From: CBFHMJ01 sp965656875
GTDB taxonomy: Bacteria > Pseudomonadota > Gammaproteobacteria > Enterobacterales > Alteromonadaceae
Direction of reading: 5' to 3'
Length of the DNA: 64,000 bases
Assembly: GCA_965656875.1 (NCBI GenBank)
Contig: CBFHMJ010000003.1
Coordinates: 124,001-188,000 of the forward strand
In this document: positions 1 through 8,406 of the stretch, piece after piece
How the letters are laid out: each line of letters starts with the position of its first letter
Position numbering within the stretch: position 1 is the stretch's first letter
Position numbers and translations under genes: made by a program
Notes under the pieces: generated by a model
Seen by the model: the letters and a program-made list of their open reading frames with translations, nothing else
Database searches by the model: none
Told to the model about the DNA's origin: nothing

Positions 1-2015
1 TTATCGATAGGGAATTGTTTCAGATATGCCAGTGATGAATAACCTGTACCAAAATCATCAATTGAAAGCTGAATTCCCAGACCTTTCAGACGATGCAGTA
101 CTTCAATGGTGTCAGCTTCGTTGTAAAGCAGTACGCCTTCGGTAATTTCCAGTTCCAGTAGGTGAGGGGATAAACCAGTTTGCTTCAGTGTATTCTCAAC
201 AAGGGATACAAAATCAGGGTGTCGGAACTGTCGTGGTGAAATATTTATGGCAATAATAACTTCTTCACCTACTTCTGAATAAAGCTTTTTAGCGCCTTCA
301 CAAGCTGTTCTCAATATCCATTCACCGATAGGCACAATCAAACCTGTTTGCTCCGCAATCGGAATAAAGTCAGCTGGTGAGATCATTTCGCCATCATGGA
401 CCCAGCGCACCAGGGTTTCCATACCAATAATTCGGTCTTCTTTGATATCAAGTTGTGGTTGGAACACCAGCTGTAATTCGTTCTTATCAACGGCCGATTT
501 TAACCAACGTGATAGTTTTAAAGAGCGCGTTACTTTAGAGCCTAACTCTTCTGAATAACAAACAAAACTACTGTGCTCGATAGACGCGGCTTCATTTAAT
601 GCAGCCCGGGCATGTTGCATCAGAACATTGCGATTATCACCATGATTAGGATAACGACAGAAACCAAAGTCCAGTTCAATGGAGAAGTCACCCGCATGTG
701 TTTTCAGTGTTGCTTCCATTTTTTGTTCAATGGACTGACAGAGTTCCTCAAGGTAATTACAGGAGAAGCTGTCTTCGAACACCAGGGCAAAAATGTGGTC
801 AGTTACCTGGTAGATTTCAATATCGTGTTTTGCACTTTTTACGAGGCCTCTTAGTCGTCGGGCGACGGTTTTAACCATTTCATTGGCTGCATCCATGCCG
901 TAACCAGTCGTGAAGGTATTGAAACCACGAATTTCAATTAAGCCAAGGGCAAAGGAATCTTTTTGCTGAGTTCGAATATCAAGATCTTCACTCAGTTGAT
1001 ACTCGTTATAAAAGCCAGTTTGTGCTGAGTGATAGGCCTGATACTGGAGTTTTTCTTCGGCTGCTTTTCGTTCGGTAATATCAGATACGTGAACGATGAA
1101 GTTTCTGACGTCATTGAGCCAGTGAACCTGAATCGAAAGAATGCGATTACCATAGTGCTTTTCCATTTGCTTCCAGGGTTTGTCACTATTGATAATTTCT
1201 TCTTTGATTTCTTCCAGGTTTTCAGGCAATAAATCGAGTGCAGACAGTTTTCCTTGTGACTGAGATTCAACCAGTTTTACGGTCGCGGGATTACAGTAAA
1301 GCTCTTGATTGGATTCATCGATACTGAATACCGGATTTGGATTTCGTTCAGGAAAGAGAGCAAGGCTGCGGTTTTTCGCCATCATGACGCTGTAATTGCG
1401 AATGTAACGGCCAACCAAAAAGGCGATAAGGACAATTGATAAGCTGTAAATGAAAACGGTATAGCTGGCATTTTCCAGTAAGGTCAGAATGCTGTTGTAA
1501 CCCTTATCCGCTTCTCGTCGAATGTTCTTTCGACTTTCATCCACAATAGACAACATAAGCCGATGTTGGCGACTGACCATTGCCAGCTGTTCTCGCGCCA
1601 GATCCCAGTCAATGCCATCATTACTCAGATTGCCATGAAGCTGTTCACCCAGCTCTATGATGGTGTTCATATGAACAGAGGTCTGTTTCAGGTTTTCGTC
1701 AGTTGGATAAGACAAGTTTAACGAACGGATAAGGTGCAAGGTTTTATTGACGTTATCTTTGAAATTGGTTTGATAAATCTGGCTGTCAGTCGTGGTGTAG
1801 TATTCGTATAGGATTCTTTCCTGCTCACTAAACTCTGTGCTTAGTTGCTGGATCAAAAATAGTGATGGCAGCTGTTCATCAACCAGTTTTTTTGCGGAAG
1901 CATCCATTTGCTGGGCTGTGAAATAAACCACGGCGGAGAAAATAAAGCCCAGTAGTGTCACTGTTGAAAATATGACAGTTGTGCGGCGGATGATTTTGGA
2001 TTTCAACTCACTCAT
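1..2015 (-). CDS. Membrane sensor with PAS, degenerate GGDEF and EAL domain (c-di-GMP phosphodiesterase), 3' end cut
   Basis: Open from an ATG at 2015 to the left edge without a stop, so the last part of the EAL domain is outside the window (about 671 codons seen). A membrane segment near residues 8-30, a mostly helical periplasmic stretch and a second membrane segment near 185-205 precede a PAS-like region (about 210-315). The GGDEF position reads TDHIFALVFE, so the cyclase motif is lost. The EAL domain keeps its catalytic Glu in GMETLVRW (ETL instead of EAL, near residue 533), INISPRQF, LELEITEG and IDDFGTGYSS. This suggests a phosphodiesterase with a non-catalytic GGDEF that may bind GTP or act as a scaffold. 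No strong ribosome binding site precedes the start. Family confident; signal sensed unknown. Confidence 0.9.
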   Translation of the reverse strand, partial: MSELKSKIIRRTTVIFSTVTLLGFIFSAVVYFTAQQMDASAKKLVDEQLPSLFLIQQLSTEFSEQERILYEYYTTTDSQIYQTNFKDNVNKTLHLIRSLNLSYPTDENLKQTSVHMNTIIELGEQLHGNLSNDGIDWDLAREQLAMVSRQHRLMLSIVDESRKNIRREADKGYNSILTLLENASYTVFIYSLSIVLIAFLVGRYIRNYSVMMAKNRSLALFPERNPNPVFSIDESNQELYCNPATVKLVESQSQGKLSALDLLPENLEEIKEEIINSDKPWKQMEKHYGNRILSIQVHWLNDVRNFIVHVSDITERKAAEEKLQYQAYHSAQTGFYNEYQLSEDLDIRTQQKDSFALGLIEIRGFNTFTTGYGMDAANEMVKTVARRLRGLVKSAKHDIEIYQVTDHIFALVFEDSFSCNYLEELCQSIEQKMEATLKTHAGDFSIELDFGFCRYPNHGDNRNVLMQHARAALNEAASIEHSSFVCYSEELGSKVTRSLKLSRWLKSAVDKNELQLVFQPQLDIKEDRIIGMETLVRWVHDGEMISPADFIPIAEQTGLIVPIGEWILRTACEGAKKLYSEVGEEVIIAINISPRQFRHPDFVSLVENTLKQTGLSPHLLELEITEGVLLYNEADTIEVLHRLKGLGIQLSIDDFGTGYSSLAYLKQFPID

Positions 2016-2496
2016 TAGTTCACATATATCTATGATAAAGAACGATAATAAGAGCTGGAGGGTAAGGACTGATCCAGTTTAATTAGCCTGAAGCCCCAGC
2101 ATTCAATTTACCACTTCAGGCCGGAGTCCCTTTTGAACTGGTATAAATGGTGTACGTATTGCTGACTATATACAAAAAATTAACATGTGTAAAGGTTGTA
2201 GAGACAGGGATGCGTACTATATCTAAGTTACTGTTATTTAACAAGAATAATGTGCAAGCGGTTGATATTACAGTCATTTCTGTAAGATGTTTGATATTAA
2301 AAGCGGTACTGTAACGTTTTTGTTTATTTAATAATCGAATGACTTATATCTACACGATAAAAAGTCTTGCAAATGAATGACCTCTACCTATACTATTTCG
2401 CCTCTTTGTATTTTTTGGTGTACATGAGTAAATATATATTTACATATTGTGTTTTTAACCTCATTCAATAACCTTAATCGTGCCGGGAAAATCTCT
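2016..2496. other. Divergent intergenic region with an inverted repeat
   Basis: About 480 AT-rich bases between the minus-strand EAL gene and tyrA. No convincing gene is visible. Closest to the EAL gene, 2086-2093 and 2114-2121 form an 8-bp inverted repeat (GCCTGAAG/CTTCAGGC). It is nested among further complementary segments, CCAGTT/AACTGG and GGACT/AGTCC, read on the minus strand. This could be a structured 5' leader. It does not match a riboswitch consensus known to me. Confidence 0.4.
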
Positions 2497-3633
2497 ATGA
2501 CAACTCATGAAGAAGGAGCGAGTCAGACGCTTGCTGATCTTCGCGAAGAAATTGATGACATTGACGCTGAACTGGTTGCTTTGCTTGCCAGACGAATGAA
2601 AGTCACTGCAAATGTTGGCCATATCAAAGAAAAAGAGGGATTACCTGTTTATGTACCTGAGCGGGAGCATGAATTATTAAAAAAACGAGCATCACAGGCG
2701 GAATCGCTTGGATTAAATGCCGGGCTTATTGATGATGTATTGCGTCGGGTGATGCGTGAATCCTATAAAACACAGAATGCAGGTTATCTTAAAGTAAATC
2801 CAGATATACAGAAGGTCGTGGTAGTTGGCGGTCATGGGGCACTGGGGGCAAGATTTGCATCCATGATGACGCTGTCGGGTTATTCAGTCGAAGTGCTGGA
2901 ACAAAATGACTGGCACCGGGCGGATGAGATCCTGAAAAATGCCGGACTGGTGATTGTTGCTGTGCCAATTGATAAGACCGAACAGATTATTGCTCAATTA
3001 CCAGCGTTACCAGACGATTGTATCCTGGCAGATATCACCAGTGTAAAAACCGGACCTCTCCAGGCGATGCTGGCGGCCCATAAGGGACCAGTGATTGGTT
3101 TACATCCTATGTTTGGCCCGGACAGTAATTTTGTGAAGCAAGTTGTTGTCGCCTGTGAAGGCCGTTTTCATGCTAAGTGTCAATGGTTACTTGATCAGAT
3201 TACGTTGTGGGGTTGTCGTATTCAGTATGCAAGTGCGCAAAAACATGACGAAGCGATGGTACTGATCCAGGGGATGCGTCACTTAACCAGCTTTATGTAT
3301 GGCCGTCATCTGATGCAGCAGAACAGTGATTTAAGTGAATTGATGGCCTTTAGTTCACCAATCTATCGGTTAGAGCTGGCAATGGTAGGTCGATTGTTCG
3401 CACAGAATCCGGCGTTGTATGCCGATATCATTTATTCCGCTAAAGGGCTAACGTCGCAATTATCCGCTTATCGTCAGCTCATCGATGATGCGATTGATAT
3501 GGTAAATAACAAAGATCACGCATTGTTTGTCGAAACGTTTGGACAAATCAAAACATGGTTTGGAGAATTTGCTGACGACTGTCTGAAGGAAAGCCAGGAA
3601 TTACTGATGAAAGCTGGAGACAGACGGGTTTAG
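2497..3633 (+). CDS. tyrA: Bifunctional chorismate mutase / prephenate dehydrogenase TyrA
   Basis: Converts chorismate to prephenate and then oxidatively decarboxylates it to 4-hydroxyphenylpyruvate for tyrosine synthesis, using NAD+. The N-terminal AroQ-type mutase helix bundle (about residues 10-90, LADLREEIDDID, then RRMKV and VPERE) is followed by a Rossmann dehydrogenase with GGHGALG at about 111-117. From this ATG the product is 378 residues, close to the roughly 373 of the E. coli enzyme. A GTG 48 bases upstream is in frame but would add a tail the family lacks. The gene faces pheA tail to tail, as in enteric bacteria, with a shared terminator between them. High certainty. Confidence 0.96.
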   Translation: MTTHEEGASQTLADLREEIDDIDAELVALLARRMKVTANVGHIKEKEGLPVYVPEREHELLKKRASQAESLGLNAGLIDDVLRRVMRESYKTQNAGYLKVNPDIQKVVVVGGHGALGARFASMMTLSGYSVEVLEQNDWHRADEILKNAGLVIVAVPIDKTEQIIAQLPALPDDCILADITSVKTGPLQAMLAAHKGPVIGLHPMFGPDSNFVKQVVVACEGRFHAKCQWLLDQITLWGCRIQYASAQKHDEAMVLIQGMRHLTSFMYGRHLMQQNSDLSELMAFSSPIYRLELAMVGRLFAQNPALYADIIYSAKGLTSQLSAYRQLIDDAIDMVNNKDHALFVETFGQIKTWFGEFADDCLKESQELLMKAGDRRV

Positions 3634-3687
3634 ACATAATAAGAAACTATTGAACTTAATATATTGTTCAAAAAATTCTTTGATACC

Positions 3688-3712
3688 AAAGGCCAGCTGC
3701 TTGCTGGCCTTT
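3688..3712. terminator. Bidirectional terminator between tyrA and pheA
   Basis: AAAGGCCAGC, a 5-base loop and GCTGGCCTTT form a perfect 10-bp stem. T-rich flanks on both strands suit termination of both convergent genes. Confidence 0.85.
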
Positions 3713-3765
3713 CTGTTCAGGGTTACTTGTCTGTTATCAATTCCACGGTTAGCAGATTCTCAGTA

Positions 3766-4932
3766 CTAACTCAATTCAACGGGCTTTACATCATCACTGG
3801 GGTAGCAACCAAGGACTTTTGTGCTGCGAGTTAGAGGCTCCAACTCTTTTAATGCTGCAGCGAAGTTGTCATCGGCAGTATTGGAAATCACATCAATATA
3901 GAACATCTCTTCCCAAGGCGTACCCATGATTGGCCGTGACTCCAGTTTTGTCATCATGATTTTGTATTTCTTCAACACTAACAGGGCGTCGACCAGCGCT
4001 CCGGCTTTTTGCTCAGTCGACATAATCAATGTCACTTTAGCCGGGATCTGAGGCGCGACATCAACAGGCTTGCGGCTTACGATAATGAAGCGGCTGTGAT
4101 TCTCTTGCTGGTTTGCCAGGTTTTCATCAATAACTTGCAGACCATTAGCTAAACCACCTTCTTTACTGCCAATCGCAACAAAACCTGGATCATTTAATTC
4201 CTTAACACGTTGAATGGCTTCAGTCGTGCTGGAGCAGAACTCAACCGGAATTTCGCCCAGTTTTTTCACGTATTCACTGCATTGGGTATATGGTTGAATG
4301 TGACTGTAAATGGTTTTGATGTCTTTTGACTGAATGTGTTCAAGCCCAATCAGGCAGTGAACAATCGGGTAGGTAAGTTCACCAACAATTGACAGGCTGG
4401 TGTGCTGCAACAAATCGTAAACTTCGTTAATACTACCAGAAGACGTATTTTCGATAGGAAGAACACCAAAGTCGGCATGGCCAGTTTCGACCTGATTGAA
4501 GATTTCATGGAAACTGGTGCAGCCCAGTTCGATTTTTTCGCCTGTACGGCGGGAGAAGTACTTTGTCATCGCCAGATAACTGTATGAACCAGTATCACCC
4601 AGGAATGCGATTCGAGTTACCGGTTCATTACTTTCGCTATTATAGCGGCGTTGTAGCATGACTTGCTGGTTAAGGACGGAATCAGCGATGATGACGTTAA
4701 ATATCTGGGTGACATAGTTGGCATCCAGTCCGAGCGAACTGCCATAGTTCACCAGTTTTGCCAGTAGTTTTTCTTCGCGTTCAGTATCCCGAACTGGTTT
4801 TTTTGATCGAATTTTACTTTCCGCGACCAGGTTTGACACCCGACGTCTGCGCGACAGCAGTACCATCAATTCTGAATCGATTTCGTTAATATCATGTCGT
4901 AGTGAATCTAAGTTGTACTTGTCGTCTTCCAT
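3766..4932 (-). CDS. pheA: Bifunctional chorismate mutase / prephenate dehydratase PheA
   Basis: Makes phenylpyruvate from chorismate through prephenate, the committed step to phenylalanine. Three domains are visible in 388 residues: AroQ mutase (about 1-95, LRHDINEIDSELMVLLSRR), prephenate dehydratase (about 105-285) and a C-terminal ACT domain carrying the two phenylalanine-binding motifs GALV and ESRP, so feedback inhibition is expected. The dehydratase motif usually written TRF reads SRF here (NHSRFIIV), a conservative Thr-to-Ser change at a catalytic position. Transcription is probably controlled by the pheL attenuator immediately upstream. Length and domain order match the family. Confidence 0.97.
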   Translation of the reverse strand: MEDDKYNLDSLRHDINEIDSELMVLLSRRRRVSNLVAESKIRSKKPVRDTEREEKLLAKLVNYGSSLGLDANYVTQIFNVIIADSVLNQQVMLQRRYNSESNEPVTRIAFLGDTGSYSYLAMTKYFSRRTGEKIELGCTSFHEIFNQVETGHADFGVLPIENTSSGSINEVYDLLQHTSLSIVGELTYPIVHCLIGLEHIQSKDIKTIYSHIQPYTQCSEYVKKLGEIPVEFCSSTTEAIQRVKELNDPGFVAIGSKEGGLANGLQVIDENLANQQENHSRFIIVSRKPVDVAPQIPAKVTLIMSTEQKAGALVDALLVLKKYKIMMTKLESRPIMGTPWEEMFYIDVISNTADDNFAAALKELEPLTRSTKVLGCYPSDDVKPVELS

Positions 4933-4990
4933 TTGAAACCCTGTTTGCTGCCGTTAAAAACTACCGATTAATTAAATTGGCCCATAAACG

Positions 4991-5019
4991 AAAAAAGCCT
5001 CCGAGAAGGAGGCTTTTTT
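4991..5019 (-). terminator. pheA attenuator terminator hairpin
   Basis: In the minus-strand transcript, AAAAAAGCCTCC, a 5-base loop and GGAGGCTTTTTT make a perfect 12-bp stem ending in six U. It lies between the leader peptide and pheA, where an attenuator should be. The ascending arm GCCTCC can instead pair with GGAGGC at 5050-5055 near the end of the leader ORF, giving the antiterminator. Confidence 0.92.
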
Positions 5020-5042
5020 ACTGTGAATCTGTCAGATACGAA

Positions 5043-5108
5043 TCACCCTGCCTCCCGAACGGACATCATAAAAAAGTTGGTAAACAGGTGGTGATTGAAT
5101 ATTTTCAT
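5043..5108 (-). CDS. pheL: Phe-rich leader peptide PheL
   Basis: A 21-codon ORF upstream of pheA beginning MKIFNHHLFTNFF, with four Phe codons at positions 4, 9, 12 and 13. Codons 5-8 (transcript AATCACCACCTG, plus-strand 5085-5096) pair with CAGGGTGATT (5041-5050) except for a 2-base bulge, giving the 1:2 stem. Ribosome stalling at Phe codons 9, 12 or 13 would cover region 1, free region 2 to pair with the terminator's first arm and allow transcription of pheA. Ribosomes that reach the stop codon cover region 2 and let the terminator form. Too short for ordinary gene calling. The ribosome binding site is weak. Confidence 0.85.
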   Translation of the reverse strand: MKIFNHHLFTNFFMMSVREAG

Positions 5109-5115
5109 GCGACTT

Positions 5116-5144
5116 ACTCTATGTTTCGTCCGGTTTGCTGTCAA
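5116..5144 (-). promoter_or_regulatory. Predicted sigma-70 promoter of pheL-pheA
   Basis: Minus strand TTGACA (5144-5139), a 17-base spacer and TAGAGT (5121-5116). The -35 box is perfect and contains the TGA stop of the upstream acylase gene. The predicted start of transcription falls only a few bases before the pheL ATG. Either the leader is nearly leaderless, or the real start lies further upstream. Confidence 0.5.
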
Positions 5145-7552
5145 GTCCTGTTTTTTTCAGGCTCGATGGTCAATATATAGCGAGTCGCTCCTGGAAGGAA
5201 CGGGCTTGCGTTCCCCTCAGCCCAATCCATAAAGCCAGATTCATAAAATGGAGAGAGCGGATGCCCTGACTGACCGCCAGGCATATGGTAAATAGCTGTA
5301 TCTTCGTGTGATGGGGCGATAACCATACGCTGTGATGCACCGAATGAACGATTGCTGACTTTTGGCATGTAACTATCACCATTTTGCTCAACGACTGGCA
5401 TATCAAGCAACCAGGACAAGGCGGGCACTGCGCGAGCCAGTGGATGTTTAATGCGGGTTGCATTTTTTTCACCCCAGGTAGCGTCCGTTAGCGCGGTTTC
5501 ACCGTCGTTGGTGATGTTTGACAGCGCTTTATTGAGTGCCGCAACAAAGAAACTATCCCAGGATTGATGAGCGGATGGTAGCCAGTCGGCAGGCTGTTTG
5601 TTGATTAAGAGCCAAACGGGTTCTTCAAGCTGATGACGAATAGCATGGAGTTTTAATTCCTGATGGCCCGCGCTTTCAAGACGTTTTTCAAGATCAGCGA
5701 ATAGTGAACCGGCAACTTCATAGCGAAACTGACGAACCAGATTGTATCCTACGGAAGACGTGGAGGCTTTTCCTTCCCAGTTTTTCAGTAGTGACTGAAT
5801 AGTATCGGATTGCTCAAGCTGCTGACTAATCGCCGGGTTTTGCATAAGCTCACTCAAGAATTGTTGCCAACGGGTTAGAAATACGGCTTTGTCATCCAGT
5901 TGAATAGCCAATAATTCGTGTTCGGTAAAGCGCTCTTTGGCAAACAGATTGTCTCTTATTTGCTGAGAACGAGCCCCCAGCGCATAACCACCATTACCCA
6001 GGGTTTCGAGGTTCTTTCCGCCAACTACCCGCGAGTTTGCTGTCCAGATACGCGCTGAGTCTGGTGAAATAATTTGAGGGTAAGACTCTGCATCAAGGTA
6101 GCCAGACCAACCTGTGGCTCCATCAGACCAGTCTGACGGAACTTGTCCGGTCAGGCCTTTTTTGGCAGGGATAGCGCCGAAAATAGTCCAGGCTATTTGT
6201 CCAAATGTGTCGCCAACAACCATGTTCTGCGCTGGAATGCCCGCTGTGGTTGCAATCTGTACCGCATCAAACACATTGCTGGCGGTTTCCATGTGTAACA
6301 GGTTCATGTTAATGCCTTCGCGATCGTGGGCGACCCAGCGATAGGCTTGTTCAGGTTTTCCAGTTGCACTGTATTGAATAACGGGTCCCCAAATGGTTTC
6401 CAGTACTCGGGTCGTCTGATCGGGCTTTCCTTTGACTTCAATTGTTTCAAGGTAGCGCTTAAACGGTTTATAACCTTCTGGTGTGAGGTATTGTTCTCCG
6501 GATTCATCGACGTTTAATTCGATAACATCACTCCAGTCACCGTAACTATTTGTAAATGCCCAGGCGATACGCTGGTTGCTGCCTGAAATAATTGCAGGAG
6601 CGCCGGGTAAGGTCACCCCGGTCACAACGACGTCATTTGATGCTTTATTGTCTCTGTTATTTTTCGGATATCGTATTTGTGCTCTGTACCAGGTTGTTGG
6701 TGCGCTAAGTCCCAGGTGCATATCACCTGCGATCATTGCACTGCCCGTTGTCGTTAGCTCACCGGCAATGACCCAGTTGTTGCTGCCAGGCGTTGCGTCT
6801 GGCTGACGAAGTGACGATGTATCAACGGCGTTTTCCAGTAATGATGATGTTGCAAAATCTGGCTTTGATGTGGGAAGTGTCACAGGAGGGAAAGCAGCAC
6901 CGTCTATAGGAGCATCCCAGTGTGTTCCGTTCGGGTGAAAAAAGCGAAAGATGTCTTCTGGAAGTTGTTCTGCGAGCAAACCTGATACTCGTTCCTGACG
7001 ACCATCACCGGATTGTAGATCAAGATACATGCTGTAAATGCTTAATAAAGAGTCTTCCGGCTTCCATTGTGTTGGTTCAACGGACAGTAATAAGTATTCA
7101 AACGGATGATTATCTAGCGTCGTTAATCCCTGATTAACGCCATCGGCATAGCGTCTTAAGAGCTGTTGGTGTGCAAGTGGTAGTGCTTTCAGGTATTGCT
7201 CGGCGCGAGTTCTGAAACGGTGTGTTCGACGTTTGGTATCTCGTTTAACAGCCAGTTCACCAAATAATGCCGACAGTTCACCCGCAGCATTTCGGCGGAG
7301 TAAATCCATTTGGAAAAAACGTTCCTGACCGTGCAGAAAACCAAGTGCCCATGCGGCATCCTGACGATTGTCAGCTTCGATGGTAGGAACACCGGCATCA
7401 TCCCGACGAACAACCGTCGTGTTACTGATGGATGCTGAAGTAACAGTCCCTTCCAGTGTTGCAAGGCTACTGTTTAATTGAAGGTACATATATGAAGCTG
7501 TCACTGCAGCCAGTGCGACCACGGTCAGTACTGCATATTTAAAAAATTTCAT
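5141..7552 (-). CDS. Penicillin acylase family Ntn hydrolase
   Basis: An Ntn hydrolase precursor of the penicillin G/AHL acylase family, which cleaves amide bonds after self-processing into alpha and beta chains. An N-terminal hydrophobic segment (MKFFKYAVLTVVALAAVTA) indicates export or anchoring in the inner membrane. The alpha part has the GVPTIEA and ALGFLHGQERFFQMDLLRR motifs. The beta-chain nucleophile is Ser257 in PGSNNWV. ATG 7552 is preferred over an in-frame TTG 39 bases upstream, because the signal segment then starts directly and AAGAG lies 10 bases ahead. The product of 803 residues fits the family. The substrate cannot be read from sequence; N-acyl homoserine lactones, other N-acyl amides or beta-lactams are possible. 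Confidence 0.92.
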   Translation of the reverse strand: MKFFKYAVLTVVALAAVTASYMYLQLNSSLATLEGTVTSASISNTTVVRRDDAGVPTIEADNRQDAAWALGFLHGQERFFQMDLLRRNAAGELSALFGELAVKRDTKRRTHRFRTRAEQYLKALPLAHQQLLRRYADGVNQGLTTLDNHPFEYLLLSVEPTQWKPEDSLLSIYSMYLDLQSGDGRQERVSGLLAEQLPEDIFRFFHPNGTHWDAPIDGAAFPPVTLPTSKPDFATSSLLENAVDTSSLRQPDATPGSNNWVIAGELTTTGSAMIAGDMHLGLSAPTTWYRAQIRYPKNNRDNKASNDVVVTGVTLPGAPAIISGSNQRIAWAFTNSYGDWSDVIELNVDESGEQYLTPEGYKPFKRYLETIEVKGKPDQTTRVLETIWGPVIQYSATGKPEQAYRWVAHDREGINMNLLHMETASNVFDAVQIATTAGIPAQNMVVGDTFGQIAWTIFGAIPAKKGLTGQVPSDWSDGATGWSGYLDAESYPQIISPDSARIWTANSRVVGGKNLETLGNGGYALGARSQQIRDNLFAKERFTEHELLAIQLDDKAVFLTRWQQFLSELMQNPAISQQLEQSDTIQSLLKNWEGKASTSSVGYNLVRQFRYEVAGSLFADLEKRLESAGHQELKLHAIRHQLEEPVWLLINKQPADWLPSAHQSWDSFFVAALNKALSNITNDGETALTDATWGEKNATRIKHPLARAVPALSWLLDMPVVEQNGDSYMPKVSNRSFGASQRMVIAPSHEDTAIYHMPGGQSGHPLSPFYESGFMDWAEGNASPFLPGATRYILTIEPEKNRT

Positions 7553-8406
7553 GGATTCAATGCTCTTGCCAAACGGAGTGTTACGAAACAATCAGTAAGA
7601 TACTGAATTATTGATGAAAATCAAATTTCCTGCTTCAGGTAATATGGGCTGATTTATTACGTCTGTCAGATGTTTTTTATACCAAACGATGTATTTTTAG
7701 CCGAAAAACAGTACGTCAATGTAACGAATGGTAAAAAATATTGTAATAATTTGAATAGATATTTAACCTTTATCCTTAAGATTAAAAAAACATTAAATTT
7801 ACCGACATTTTAACCAAAAGTATTTTTAATGTGAGTTGTAACAATTCCACGTTATTTTTTTCGTATTTGTCGGTTTAATAAACAGTAAGTGTAGATAACT
7901 GCAACTTAAATTTAAAATTATTAACTAATAATTTTGATTGTTATTTGAACATCTTCAACAGGGGGCCGCTTTTTTAGTGACAGGACAGGTTCCCAGGTTA
8001 AAGACAATAAGTAATATAAGATAATTTCAGTGGTTGTTCCTGAATCATTCTGAATGACCAGCTTTGTTTAAACTACTGATAATGCATCTTAAAAAGAGGG
8101 TGATCAGCCAGAAATGAACGGGATTACAAGCCTGTTTCAGAGAGATTGCTGGTTATTTTTTATCGATTTGTGAGTTTTATATTCATAAATGAGCATTTAG
8201 TTTCGGGCGAGATGAGACTTATAAGAAAAAGATTTTGACTCAGTTGAGGGATGCCTTTAGTGATGTTAATGAATATATCTTAATAATAAGTTGACACTTG
8301 TTTAACAGAGAGCCTGTTAGAAATTTATGATCAATTATGTATCGCTTAATTGGTGGTTGTCTGGATGAAAAATGTTTGTTAGTTTTCATGTGCCGAAAAT
8401 AATTAC
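7553..8406. other. Long AT-rich intergenic region
   Basis: About 850 bases between two divergently transcribed genes. No ORF with family-like sequence, no RNA gene and no strong hairpin was recognised. It presumably carries both promoters. A small unrecognised RNA cannot be excluded. Confidence 0.4.

Noticed and set aside
2034..2155. c-di-GMP (GEMM) riboswitch upstream of the EAL gene
   Set aside because: The conserved GEMM core bases are not present, only generic stems.
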